Below, in pieces: positions 34,369 through 45,800 of a stretch of 64,000 nt of DNA. Made by a program: the position numbers and the translations under genes. The stretch covers positions 3,968,001-4,032,000 of the forward strand of contig JAGMUV010000005.1 of the NCBI GenBank assembly GCA_020744425.1, written 5' to 3'. Positions within the stretch are counted from its first letter, which is position 1. Every line of letters begins with the position of its first letter. Below the pieces are notes generated by a model. That model was not told the DNA's origin. It saw nothing but the letters and a program-made list of their open reading frames with translations, and made no database searches. Source of the DNA: Dactylonectria macrodidyma. Lineage: Eukaryota; Ascomycota; Sordariomycetes; Hypocreales; Nectriaceae.

Positions 34369-36672
34369 TTACATGACGCTGCAATTGCTTCCGAAATTGA
34401 ATCCGTATCCCTGCTGACACTGTTCCAAGTAACCGGCTTCTTCTGCCGATCCGTCTGGTCCATTGTGCTTCCGCACGAGGCCGGAAATCTTGACACTCTG
34501 TTGGCCTTCCAAGTGCCACCACTTGAGCCGCTGGAGCGTCGTCCCCTCGTCATCATCGGTGCTGAGCTCCCACTTGCCCGAAGATACCACCACGTCGCAT
34601 TGATCCTTGGGGAAGTGGTAATCAGGGAGGAACACCACTGTCGGTGTCTCTTCTGGGGCTGCCTTGGGAGCTGACAGCTTGAGCTCGAATGTACATTGCC
34701 GCAGGTTGAAGCCCGACGACACGACATCACCATAGACAACGGTGGGAGTGGGTCGGACGTATGCTTCAGCAGCTCGATATCCGGGTGCATTGGTCAACTC
34801 GGGGTCTTTGGCCGATGGCTCAGAGCTGATAGAGGGGGCCGTAAGCGTCTTCTTGAGATTGTTAGGCGTGATGCTCCTATCATCCGCTACATCCCTGGGA
34901 GCGGTCGAAGAGGTCTTGGCAAGATTCGTAGTGGATGAGGAGAAATCCGGGACTGGTGACTCCGGTAGAAGGTTATCGTCCTGTGAGACAATGGAGAGAT
35001 CTTCGCCGTTCCATTGATCTCCTCGCGGGTGGTCGTTCCTTGCAGCATAAACCCACAAGCATGCTCCCTCCATTCCCGATCCCTCAACAGCGAAATAGTT
35101 CGCATCTAGCGCGGCAGATTGGCTCGTATAGTCGCCCGTCTTGTAGGCCTTCTTGTCATCCATATCATACGGGATTCCAAATTCGGTCAGCACACAGGGA
35201 TGCTTTCCTATGCGGTCAAGACCCTCCTGTCGCAGCGTCTTGAGTTGGTCTCTCAGACAATTTCGAATCGCCGTCTCACCAATTCGAATGGCGAGCGCAG
35301 GATGGAGATACCTGCCGCGTAGCACGCCCACGACATCCACATTCCAGGTGCTGTTCCAGTGCTTCGTCATCAGGGTGATACCGTCGTAGTAGTGAGGAGT
35401 GAATGCCATATTTGGGTCATCATCTGGCGTCCCCTTAATTTGGGGTGGCAGTTCCAGGGTGGGATACTGCATCAACATGATGCAGTCCTTGTGAGATGCT
35501 CGGCAAGTTTGGACGTACTTGCGCCAACAATCCATAAAGTAGGTGTTGGTAAACTCTGGATAGTCAATAGTCTTGCCGGTCGTTGGGTTCTTGGCAAAAT
35601 AGTCCTTTTGCAGCAGAGAATCCGTCTCTGGATCCCAGACACCGTGTTGGGCCCAGACACACTCTCCAAGCTTCCAGCCAGGGTCGCGCTTCCATCCATA
35701 CCTTGAGTCATCGTAATCAGCTGGAAGCCAAGCAATCTCACCGTGGGGGTCGACAAGCTTCGTTCCGCTCTTATAAGGCCCCAGGCCACCCATTTCCCAC
35801 GTATCGACTTCGCAGGCCCGTCCCATGCCGGTCAAGAATGTCTGCCACATCGTGGGGCATGTTCCTTTCTTCAGAGGGTGCTCTTTGGGAATAACTTTGA
35901 GATCCGCATAGCCAATCATTCCGCGGTTGGGCTCATTCATACTCTCCCAACCGATGACGACATCATTCTCTAGATCGCCAGCCTCGTGTATTCGCTTTCC
36001 TAGATAGCCACAGGCGGCCATGAAGTGGCCCTGCAAATAATCCTGGATGTTGAGCCCGTCAATGATGCACTTTGGTGCAAAGTCCTTTCCTCCAAAGTAC
36101 ATGGTGAAGATAGTCCCAGCCGCTAGTCGGTAGTAATTCGTCGACCAAATCATCTTTGGGAATTCGTCGGGGTTGGGGTATGTATTCTGTACAATGGCGG
36201 CTTCGGTGGCAGCAAAGCTCTGAGGGTTCAGGCCACATGCGTAGATGGTCCACAGGGGAGCTCCAGAGCCGCCGGTGAAGCGGGACCAGACATCTTGGTG
36301 CGGGTCCATGAAAATGTAGAAGCCAAACTCCTTTGCTATCCGTAGAATATCGATCGTGTGCTGAATGAATTCCTCGTCGTACTTGCCAGGACCCGCGGCC
36401 TCGATAGCCTCCCAGGTGAAGATATAACGGATCGTGTTGAAGCCGAAGCGCTTGATGCGCGCAAAGTGCATGCGCGCATCCTCCTTAGGGAACGGACGCT
36501 GGTGGAAGGTGACGTTGTCGCCATCGAAGAAGTCGGTGCCAATATGCGATGGCTGGTCAGGTTTGCTGGGGAGCTTGGCGTCGGCGGCGATGTTAATGCC
36601 CCGGAGGACGACCTGACGACCGTGGCCATCGCGGAACCGGCCGTCCTCGATTATCAGGCGAAAGGAAGACAT
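34369..36672 (-). CDS. EGH1: GH5_12 glucosylceramidase / steryl-beta-glucosidase (EGCrP/Egh1 family)
   Basis: A single uninterrupted exon of 767 residues. The N-terminal two thirds is a TIM-barrel of the GH5 type: LRGINIAADAKLPSKP at the start, FMDPHQDVWSRFTGGSGAP, the acid/base glutamate in WESMNEPNRG (Glu247) and the nucleophile in CVLTEFGIPYD (Glu497). A C-terminal beta-sandwich-like region follows a Ser/Thr-rich linker (about 590-640). No signal peptide is visible, consistent with the cytosolic/vacuolar EGCrP-type enzymes that degrade immature glucosylceramide and ergosteryl glucoside in fungi. Which of these two substrates dominates cannot be told here. The C-terminus ends SNCSVM, with a cysteine four residues from the end (CSVM); CSVM resembles a prenylation CaaX box, though that is only suggestive. 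Confidence 0.9.
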   Translation of the reverse strand: MSSFRLIIEDGRFRDGHGRQVVLRGINIAADAKLPSKPDQPSHIGTDFFDGDNVTFHQRPFPKEDARMHFARIKRFGFNTIRYIFTWEAIEAAGPGKYDEEFIQHTIDILRIAKEFGFYIFMDPHQDVWSRFTGGSGAPLWTIYACGLNPQSFAATEAAIVQNTYPNPDEFPKMIWSTNYYRLAAGTIFTMYFGGKDFAPKCIIDGLNIQDYLQGHFMAACGYLGKRIHEAGDLENDVVIGWESMNEPNRGMIGYADLKVIPKEHPLKKGTCPTMWQTFLTGMGRACEVDTWEMGGLGPYKSGTKLVDPHGEIAWLPADYDDSRYGWKRDPGWKLGECVWAQHGVWDPETDSLLQKDYFAKNPTTGKTIDYPEFTNTYFMDCWRKYVQTCRASHKDCIMLMQYPTLELPPQIKGTPDDDPNMAFTPHYYDGITLMTKHWNSTWNVDVVGVLRGRYLHPALAIRIGETAIRNCLRDQLKTLRQEGLDRIGKHPCVLTEFGIPYDMDDKKAYKTGDYTSQSAALDANYFAVEGSGMEGACLWVYAARNDHPRGDQWNGEDLSIVSQDDNLLPESPVPDFSSSTTNLAKTSSTAPRDVADDRSITPNNLKKTLTAPSISSEPSAKDPELTNAPGYRAAEAYVRPTPTVVYGDVVSSGFNLRQCTFELKLSAPKAAPEETPTVVFLPDYHFPKDQCDVVVSSGKWELSTDDDEGTTLQRLKWWHLEGQQSVKISGLVRKHNGPDGSAEEAGYLEQCQQGYGFNFGSNCSVM

Positions 36673-37749
36673 GGCACTCCCTTATTCCGTCTCCGTAAGG
36701 ATAATGAGAGGAGGAGGGGCTCGAAAGGGAGGTGAAGCCGTGTAGGGGGGAAGTTTAGGCCCTGACAAGGTCAGCTGGGGCCATGTCCAGCGATGACGTT
36801 CGGGGGGGCTCCTGAAAGCGGTAACTAAAAACAGCGGAGCCCATGGGTTCGCCAAACAGGCCGGGGCGTTAGTCATCCATGACATGTCCATGTCTTGGAG
36901 AAGTAAGGTAGCTATGGACATAAGGGTTAGTTGACTAGTTGACATGAATTCTATGATCCTGATATGTTGATGCCGGCGACGATGTGCTGGCAAGAACCTG
37001 TGTGCCACAAAAATATCGTCCGATGCCCGTAGTCCCTTTATTGAGGGCATCTTTAAAGTTCATGTTGATCAATGACGGACGGCCTTCGGGATCCTCAAGA
37101 TCCGCTTGCCTTAGACAGGGACACCGCATGTGTCCGGCCGAACATCAGCCGACTCCGGCCCGTATTTCCAGCGCCATTCAACCAGCGCCATCAGTTATCA
37201 AGGCATGACGAAGCGCCATCAGCAATGCATGGTGAAGCGCGGCTGAGAGGCGGCAGTGGACGTCATCTTAATAAGTGTGAGTGTCTCTCGTGAGAAAGGC
37301 AGCCATGCCATACTCTTGTTGGCCGTCGCTGCAGAAGGCTTGCGTGTCGCTACATGCGATGCTTGCTTCGATCGAGAAAGGCAGAAAGACAATCCGAGTG
37401 TTCTTTGATGCTCCATTATCTTTCTACTAGCTCAGCGAACAGGAAGTGAGTGGTACGGACTGGACAGTGCACCGGCAGTTCAAATTACGGAAGCTCGGTC
37501 TCGCTCTCGGACTCGAAAACATCCAGTCGGTTCATCCCGGGTTCCGAGAGTCCGAAGATGCAAATCATTGAGCGAAACCCTTCCAATAGGGTCAGCGCCT
37601 TTGCCTCAAATCCTAATACAAGGCAGTTACGGGGCTCGGGATGCCACAGGGTGCCATATATAGCTCAAGGTTTCTCAGCATGACGAGCGGAGAGACACCG
37701 GCGCAACGCGTCGTCAGCTCCAGCAAATCGTTGGTTCTTGGCGGCCCTT

Positions 37750-37770
37750 CTCGCGGATGTACGCCGCGAG
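37750..37770. promoter_or_regulatory. Perfect 7-bp palindrome with CGG-N7-CCG core
   Basis: CTCGCGG, a 7-nt spacer (ATGTACG) and CCGCGAG form a perfect inverted repeat. The inner CGG...CCG triplets have the everted/inverted arrangement bound by dimeric Zn2Cys6 regulators. It lies about 1.0 kb upstream of a Zn2Cys6 gene and about 1.1 kb upstream of the GH5 gene. A binding role is inference. Confidence 0.55.
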
Positions 37771-38073
37771 GCGTATTCGTAGTGCTCAAAGCTCATCCAG
37801 TTCAGGGTTAGTGTCCTTGCCGCTCTGCTTATCTCAATGCTAACCTCACGTAAGAACGGACGAGCGACGGGGAATCTATCGTATTGTGTCAGATGAGATG
37901 CTCATCTCCGCCGGTCTTTGGTGGGCATCTTACAACAAGAGCCGGGGACAAGGTTGACCAAGAATTTTCTCGCAGGAGAATGATCCATCTCTCACCTTGC
38001 CATACTCCGAACTTCCGAGACCAGATGAAAAAACGCCAACGTTAAATAAAAGCGGCATTTAATTAAGGAGCAC

Positions 38074-38131
38074 GTTTTCGCGTCGCCTTAGCGAAAATCG
38101 GCCATAGTTTTCGCACCCCATATGCGAAAAC
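38074..38131. repeat. Array of four alternating GTTTTCGC / GCGAAAAC half-sites
   Basis: GTTTTCGC (38074-38081), GCGAAAA (38091-38097), GTTTTCGC (38107-38114) and GCGAAAAC (38124-38131) are separated by 9-nt spacers each time. The last pair is additionally enclosed by CGGCCAT (38099-38105) and ATGGCCG (38139-38145). The sequence is directly visible; the role is unknown. Confidence 0.8.
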
Positions 38132-38778
38132 CCCATAGATGGCCGTTAACTCCGCTTACCTGGTACCTTGTCAACCTCAACCTTTCCCTCCTCAACCCAA
38201 GTCTCCGACACCCTCCGCAAAAAGCGACTCGGCCTGCTTTGACAGGGAAAGCCGCTGCAAGCCCCGACGCAGCCATTATCGCATATCATAGGTCGGTTGG
38301 CGAATGTTTCCAACTCCTACCTCTTGGCCATCAAACCAGATCGAACCTCCCACATCCCGAACCCTGGCTCCACACCCACGTATCTCGCATCTGAGGCGCT
38401 GCTGTCGTGTGCCGTGGCTGGACTAACAAACAGGCAGCGGAACATCCCCTGCAACCTCTGAGAATTATACACAGTTCTTCTGGTGGCTATTGCCTCTGCC
38501 TTGGGGGGATTCTCGAGGCACCAGAGGAGCTGGCAATCTGCCTGTCTGAGGTCTCAATCCGTGTGGGGCCGCTGAGGTGCAAGTCTCCGGTGCTTCCGCC
38601 CGGTGAAGCCGTTGACAACTCCGGCTCTTCGGAAGCCTCCCAAAGGCCTTGAGACAGAGCAGAAAGTGGGTGATAGTTTCTTGGGTAGCGACAATCAACT
38701 GCGATCCAGTCGGTGCAGCTGATCTTGATCTCGCCCCTACATCGATCGGCTTCTAGGCCCTCCTCGTGATCCAGCGCC

Positions 38779-40213
38779 ATGACGCCGCCGCATCAACCGC
38801 CGGATAGCCCGGTTCCTGGAAGGGTCTCGAAACTGGCAAGGAGACCTCATCGCAAGTCAAGAAATGGCTGCTTCAACTGTAAAAGGCGGAAAGTCAAGGT
38901 AGCTTTCACCAGCATCTCTCCTTCTCTTTGTGCCCCTCACTAATGACTACCAGTGTGACGAGGTAAAGCCTGCCTGCTCCAACTGCATCCGCTTCGGCAT
39001 CCCCTGCGATTTTGCGCCCCTGCCTCCGTCCAACGAGGACTCGGTGCCGAAGGCCTCAGTCGGAGATTCCGGTGCCAATCACGGAGGAGAGCCGTCTACC
39101 ACGCCGCGCCGGGGTCCGGGTCGGCCGCGCAAGGATTGGGCAGCTCTAGCGAAGCCGCTTCCGCAGACGACGGAGAGAACCGGGACATCGCCCGTCTCCA
39201 ACGTCACCACGCCGGCGTCGACCTCTACTGCCCCGGAGCTAATATCCTGCTCCTTCAATGTCGCCGACGCCGAGTTGCTGCTTCATTTCATTTCTCACAC
39301 GGCTTCCAGCCTCCATGATTCTGAGGACCCGGACTCCAGCATAAGCCGCTTCTGGGAGCGAAACGTCCCTCAGATTGGCCTCTCTTATCATTTCGTACTT
39401 CACCTTGCGTATGCGTTGGCAGGATATCATTTGGCATTTGAGGAAACTAGCAGCAGCGAAAGACACGCTCAGTATCTCGCCATTGCTCGACACCACTCAG
39501 AAACCGGGTTGGCCGAGCTGAACAAAACGTTACCGAGTCTTGACGAGACCAATTGTGGTGCTCTCTACGTCTCCGCAGTGCTTGTGTGCTACTGCGCCTT
39601 TGCTGCAGGGCCGACAGGTAGCACCGATCTCCTCGTTTGCAACACCGACGACAGTGCACCACAACGTTGGCTTCCTTTAATACATGGCGTGCGATTAATC
39701 CGGCAGACAGTTGAGCCCGCAACTCTATTTACTGGCCTCATGGAGCCGCTTGGAGGCTCACCAGAGCGCGAACAAGACCATCGGCCCATGTATCTTGTTT
39801 CTGGGTTCCCCCACGTTGACTGGATCGAGCCCATCGGAAAGCTTCACACGTGGATTGCATCCCACGAGTCACCCGATACCATCATCTATGTCCGAGCGCT
39901 CTCAGCTTTGTCCGAAATTTACGAATCAAACTACGGCGGAGCAGATGGTACGTCCATTGGGGCTTCACACAATCAGTTTGTATTTGGGTGGCTGTATCGT
40001 ATGCATGACCTGTTTGTTGCTTGTCTACAACGAAAGGAACCCCAAGCATTGCTGATCTTGGCATACTATGTCCCTCTGTTAAAAACACTTAAGAGGTGTT
40101 GGTTCATTGATGGTTGGGCACAGCATCTGCTTGACACAATACGAGGACTTCTAAGCCCGGATACGTTGGGTTGGCTCGACTGGCCCGTTCACATAACGTT
40201 ACAACAGCCGTGA
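38779..40213 (+). CDS. Zn2Cys6 (fungal binuclear cluster) transcription factor
   Basis: Two exons, 38779-38898 and 38954-40213, give 459 residues. The DNA-binding domain at residues about 26-62 reads GCFNCKRRKVK at the exon 1 end and CDEVKPACSNC in exon 2, so all six cysteines fit C-x2-C-x6-C-x6-C-x2-C-x6-C, and the intron splits the cluster just before the third cysteine. The 55-nt intron has GTAGCT and CTACCAG ends with a CTAAT branch. An AT-hook-like GPGRPRKDW follows at about residue 100. The C-terminal part is helical and resembles the short sterol-regulator-like (Upc2-type) Zn2Cys6 proteins, with motifs such as LLLHFISHTASSL and YHFVLHLAYALAGYHLAF. Target genes are not known. An operator-like palindrome and repeat array lie upstream. 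Confidence 0.9.
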
Positions 40214-40384
40214 AATCGGGCCACAGAACGCTCGAGTAACGACCCTGAGTGGCAAGAACCAAACGGCATTTGTTATACTTTGTCAATTTTCTTGCTAAAA
40301 GTATCGCTTGGTTGCCCTCCACAATTCGGTTGGGTTGTATGAGCTCTCCGGGTCTTGATACTTCGAGGTGTCCGATGATGTCGG

Positions 40385-40924
40385 CTACACCTTCAATTGA
40401 CTTTCATACGATGGCGGCTGTTCCTCTGGAATCTTCTCAGACTCCGAGGCAAAGTCCTCTGTGTACCCTGATGTCTCAAGTTTTTTCTTCCTTTCCAACT
40501 GGTGCCGAGGGCCGCAGCATAAACACGCTACCACTGCCGACGTGAACCAGAGCAGCATGTTTAGGGTATCAATGCTCACTGAAGCACTGAGCCTCCCTTT
40601 CGAATATCCTCCTTCGGGGCCCGGCTTTCCGGAAAGAATTTGACCGAATATGGCAACAGCGACAAGCCAGAACAGGAATATTACACTGTCCCAGATGGAC
40701 GCCGCCACTCGATGCAGTGCGAGCCACCACTGAGCGATGCAGCTAAAGATGGATACTACCGCGACGAACTCGACGTAGATCCAGTTAGGATCGGCATGGG
40801 CGTTTGCACTGGACCACTTGGCGAGGTCAACAGCATAAAGAGCGGCGCTGACGCATGCTAAGAGAAACTGGCCGCTGCGGAGGCTGATTTGGGCGACAGC
40901 GAGGGGATGCCACTCACGCGCCAT
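40385..40924 (-). CDS. MARVEL-like four-helix membrane protein
   Basis: A single exon of 179 residues. Four hydrophobic segments are visible at about 16-34, 49-69, 78-98 and 117-138, with short loops and a polar, Glu/Ser-rich C-terminal tail ending PPSYESQLKV. This topology and size are typical of the fungal MARVEL-like membrane proteins related to Nce102/Sur7-type eisosome components, although sequence identity to those cannot be judged here. The tail contains a PPSY motif (a PPxY ligand for WW domains of Rsp5-type ubiquitin ligases), which suggests regulated turnover. The gene is convergent with the Zn2Cys6 gene (171-bp gap). Confidence 0.8.
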   Translation of the reverse strand: MAREWHPLAVAQISLRSGQFLLACVSAALYAVDLAKWSSANAHADPNWIYVEFVAVVSIFSCIAQWWLALHRVAASIWDSVIFLFWLVAVAIFGQILSGKPGPEGGYSKGRLSASVSIDTLNMLLWFTSAVVACLCCGPRHQLERKKKLETSGYTEDFASESEKIPEEQPPSYESQLKV

Positions 40925-42849
40925 GGTGTTGTTGTTATTATTGTTGCACTTGCTATCGTTGAAGATGTGCAGGATGTATAGACTTGGTGGGGAAAAGCGT
41001 TTGACAAAGGGAGTTGTGCTTGAACTGCGTTTAAGTCATTGATTTGAGAGGAAGAAGGAGATGAAAACGAAGGAAGACGAAAACGAGAGGAGACGGGCAT
41101 CATGGAGATATAGCCTTCATCGAATGGCTCGCCCTGAATTAACTAGTGCAATAACACGCAAACACCACGTTCCGAATCATCCCATCCTAGCCCACACACC
41201 CTCTTCATGGCCCAACAAGATGTTCGTATATCCGAAAACTATCCATGAAATACGAAAACTCGTTTCGGCCCCACTTGGGCCAGGACCGGTTTGTGGGCCG
41301 CAGTGCTTCAAAGTTGCGCTTCAAGTCATGGCAACGTCATCCCTGATGGCGAGATGTGATGGGACACGATAACGTATTTTTAGCGCCTGTAGATCCCATT
41401 TTCAAGGAGGCGGGCTTAATTGTGCAGAGGTTTTGACAGACGCCACGTGCCTGAGCGGAATTTGTTCCTTTTTAGGTACCTAACCTATGTGCTAACACTG
41501 CTAGTGATATTCCTCATCCTCCCCTCGTTTCTCAGACCCTTATATTTGTATACAATCAGGATTTCGCGTATGTGGCCTTTGAACGGCTTGGCTCCCTAAT
41601 ACCTGCGCGAATAGCAATGCTTGATAATTTTGTGTGATGACTTATGCCGGATTCCAGTGCGCCTAGAAGCTGACGGAAAAGGGGGATGAAGCAGGTCGTT
41701 GTGTCGTAATTTAAAAAGGCAAAAACGTCTTGACTACATCACACGTGGGAAGCACTACTTACACATATGTAGCAGGAACGCGTGTTCCGGTTTCCTGCTT
41801 GCCTCAGGTGCCTCCGTCACACACTCCAACAAGGCCCTGCTTCCAGCCTCGATCTTCCTATGCCACCACCTCCAGATGAAGAGCAGGTAATTCAACCCGA
41901 AATAAAGTTCCCTCTAATTAAAGGGGTACGCATATTATCATCTGTTGGTATCATTGGCGGCGCTTCCACCGGGTGAGTGAGACCAAGAGACGAACTCAGG
42001 TTTGGGGTCTCATCTTCGCAGTCGTAATATTTCCTTAATAACCAGTTTCATAAGCCCCATGTCCTCTAATTTCCCATTCTGAAATATGACTCCTCGAACA
42101 CCCCCATCAACAACGAAGGCAGTCATTCATAAACGAGATACGACACGGTACAATCTTGCGGAAAAAGATGTCCATCGCCGTCACCTACCCTGGACTACTC
42201 TCTGAGCTGCGCCGGGGATACGCAAATATTTCTCAACTATCAAGTAAATACGATAATATCTAATCAATTTATATTTATCGAATCTCTAAGTAATCTCGTG
42301 TGTCCTTCAGTGCGAATTCTCATCACGCTTAGCTATCGTATTGAATGGAATCGAGCTTTCGCATTGATTGAAATCCATCTCTGCAAACTCACTCCAGGAT
42401 TTGGGTCTCAACTACGTTTTGCTAGCAACGAATCCAACAATTCAATCAAATACGTGAGAGCTTCTCTATCAATCAAGAATTTTGTAGAATTTTGAGTAAC
42501 AATTTATGTATATGGGAATTGTTTGTTTGTACCGTGTGGAATGATGTAAAAGCGAGTCTTCGGGAAATCCTCGGCTATTCTACCTATGACATAAACCACC
42601 ACACAACACTCAGCAGAAGCCTGAGCGAATCATCTACAAATCACAACTGGGTCAGCCGAACCGCTTTCTATTTAGGAAGATTTGAAGCTTGGCGGACATT
42701 GATTTTCTTCTGAACGATCGCGTATCATCTGAAATCTTCTCATTTTCTTCTGTCGCTTCTGTCGAGACTGTCTTGCCCCTGCAACTTGAGGGCGCTGTTC
42801 TGAAGTGAACTGTTTGGTGGGGTCACGCCTCAGCTTAAGTGTGAGCACT
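40925..42849. other. Intergenic region between the MARVEL-like gene and SKI3
   Basis: 1.9 kb upstream of both genes (divergent). 41880-42500 is noticeably A/T-rich (for example around 42225-42300) compared with the surrounding genes. This may be promoter DNA or an old degraded repeat. No open frame here is convincing. Confidence 0.5.
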
Positions 42850-45800
42850 ATGTCAGGATCCAAGGCTACTCTCAAGGCCATCAACGATGCCATCCGACAA
42901 CAAAAGTTTGAAGATGCCATTTCACAGGCCCAGGAATTCGTAAAGAAGGAACCCAAGAACTACCAAGGGTATCGTACTCATCATAGCCCTGAGCATTGAT
43001 GAGCCCTCAGCTGATCCCTCGCAGACACATATTTCTCGCATTTGCGTTGGACAAGAAGGGCAACCTCGAAGAGGCAGAGAGTGTGTATCGATCTGCCACG
43101 TCTCTCCGTCCCAAGGAGGCACAAGCTTGGCAAGGGTTGATTAAGCTGTTTGAAAAGCAGTCTACCAAGAAACTCAGCGAATATCAACAAGCAGTCGTGA
43201 ATCTCGCCCAGATTTACCACGATGCCGAAGACCTGTACAAGTCTCAAGATGTTGTCATCAAATTTGTGGATTTTGCTCGAGTCCACGGAGATCAACTGCA
43301 ATACGCCGATGCCCTCTGGATCCAACTTCCAGAGAGCCCTCTGTACAACATCCTCGAAGGTCGATTCCCGGCACCTGCAAAGACATACGAGAGCATTGCG
43401 CACATCATAGAGGCCTCCGAGAAGAAGCGCATAAACACGCTCATCGGAGAGCGTCGTACTCGGCTGGGTGCTAAAATCGGCGAGGTTACCTTGGAGGTGA
43501 AGCGAGAGGTCTACAGTCAGAGCAAGTTGGAACACATCTATCGACAAATCATCAATTGGACAAGTGATGATGACCTCAGGAGAACTTACGAGGAGAAGCT
43601 CGTTCAACTCTGCTACGAGCGTCTGTTAGTTGCACCAGCAGGTGCTGAAAAAGAACAGGAGCGACAAAAGACTCTTGATCTGGCAAACGGCATGGTCGCT
43701 ATCAGGCACCCGTTTAAGCTGGCGTGGGATATCGCCGTCGAATGGCAAGACAACAAGGAGATTAGAGCGTGGGATGTGGAAGTCCTGCGAAGCTACTGCA
43801 AATTCTTCCCCGAAAGCGACTTGTACAAAGTTATTACGAGCTACCTGACAAGCCCAATCTCGACATTTCCAGCTGAAAAGCCATCGGAGAAGGTTCCGTC
43901 TGTTTCAGGCGGGTCTGAAGAAAGCGAAGACGACGATGAGGATGGCGGAGTACCAACCTTGGTAATCCCATTGACGGACGAAGACCGTCTCGTGATGATG
44001 ACGGAGGGTATCGCTACTGCCGACTCGCTATTCGCGTACCGACTAACCAGTCAATACTTCCTTCATCTTGGCGAGTACGAAAGTACTGTCGAGTTGATGC
44101 GCAAGGCATTGAATCTCGTGACCAAGGAGCGCAAAAAGACAGGGATTGCACACGTGAACACAGAAGATGCATACTTCCTGGCGCTCGGCACGGCCCTGGT
44201 ATACTACCAGTCACCCCGACATCACCAGGAGGCAAAGAATCTCTTCGACAGGGTTCTCGAGCGTGATGCCACATCCACCTCTGCCCTGATCGGAGTTGGT
44301 CTAATCTACGAAGAGGAGGAGGAGTATGACCAAGCTATCGAATTTCTCACCCGAGCTCTTCAGCGCGATGATACCAATATTCGAGTCAAATCAGAAGCCG
44401 CGTGGGTCAAGGCGCTCAAGGGCGATTGGCAAACGGCAAAGGGAGAGTTGATGGAGTGTCTGGCACCTCTTGAGAAACAGGGAGCAGCCTCGAAAGAGCT
44501 GTTGGGTGAAACCCAGTATCGTCTTGGCGTCTGCACCTGGAATATCGATACCAGCAGGGCGGCAAGGAAACTGCGCAAGGGAGAATGTGCCTATTCCTTC
44601 TGGCTCAGCGCTTTGAATAACCATCTCAACTATGCCCCGACCTACACCAGCCTCGGTGTCTTCTATGCCGACTATGCAAAGGACAAGAAGAGATCGCGGC
44701 GATGCTTCCAAAAGGCCCTTGAGTTATCATCTAGCGAAGTGATTGCTGCCGAGCGCCTGGCACGGTCCTTTGCCGACGACGGAGACTGGGACCGAGTCGA
44801 GCTTGTGGCTCGCCGCATTGTTGATTCTGGCAAAGTGAAGCCGCCTCCTGGATCGAAAAGGAAGGGAATCAGCTGGCCATTTGCTGCCTTGGGCGTCGCG
44901 GAGCTCAACAAGCAAGACTTTCACAAGGCAATTGTCTCGTTCCAAGCTGCACTGCGCATCTCTCCGGAGGACTATCACTCTTGGGTTGGGCTTGGAGAAA
45001 GCTACCACAGCTCCGGCAGACACATTGCGGCAACAAAGGCAATTATCAATGCTCAGAAGCTAGAGGAGGATATCAAAACAGATATATCCGAGGACAAGTG
45101 GTTCACCAAGTACATGCTGGCTAATGTCAAGCGAGAGCTGGCCGACTTTGACGACTCCATCTCCCTCTATAAAACTGTTCTTGAGACTCACCCCGACGAG
45201 GAGGGCGTCATCATCGCGCTCATGCAGACAATGGTCGACAATGCTCTCACCTCGATCGAGAAGGGGTTATTCGGAAAAGCAGTACAGCTAGCCATTGACG
45301 CTATTGAATTTGCTACCAAGGCAACGGGTAACATCCTTGAGACCTTCAACTTCTGGAAGACGGTAGCGGATGCATGCTCCGTTTTCTCGTCCGTACAGAG
45401 TCGCACAGCAGACCTCCCCAAACAATCCCTCAGTACCCTATTGGAGAACAGCCCGCAAGAGGCATACGAGATCCTCGCGGAAGTCGATAAGGTCGGTACC
45501 GACGTTGTGCTCGCTAAAGGTCTCTACGCAGATGACGAGCAACCCGGAGTTGACCTCACGGGATGCATCCACGCTACCATCTTGTGCCACAAACAAGCCA
45601 TACATATTTCCACCCGCGATCGGCACGCCCAAGCCGTTGCGTACTACAACCTTGGGTGGGCCGAATACCGTGCTCATATCTGCCTCCCCGCCAAGCTCCG
45701 CAAGAAGTCTAACGGATACATCAAGGCGGCTGTCAGATCGTTTAAGCGGGCAATCGAGCTTGAAGCTGGAAACTCGGAGTTCTGGAACTCGCTCGGCGTG

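Larger units (their letters stand above)
36673..38778. promoter_or_regulatory. Divergent promoter region of the GH5 gene and the Zn2Cys6 gene
   Basis: 2.1 kb between two divergent starts. It holds a CTCGCGG-N7-CCGCGAG palindrome (37750-37770) and an array of four alternating GTTTTCGC/GCGAAAAC elements (38074-38131), both described separately. GCGCCATCAG recurs near 37188-37225. No gene is supported inside. Confidence 0.65.
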
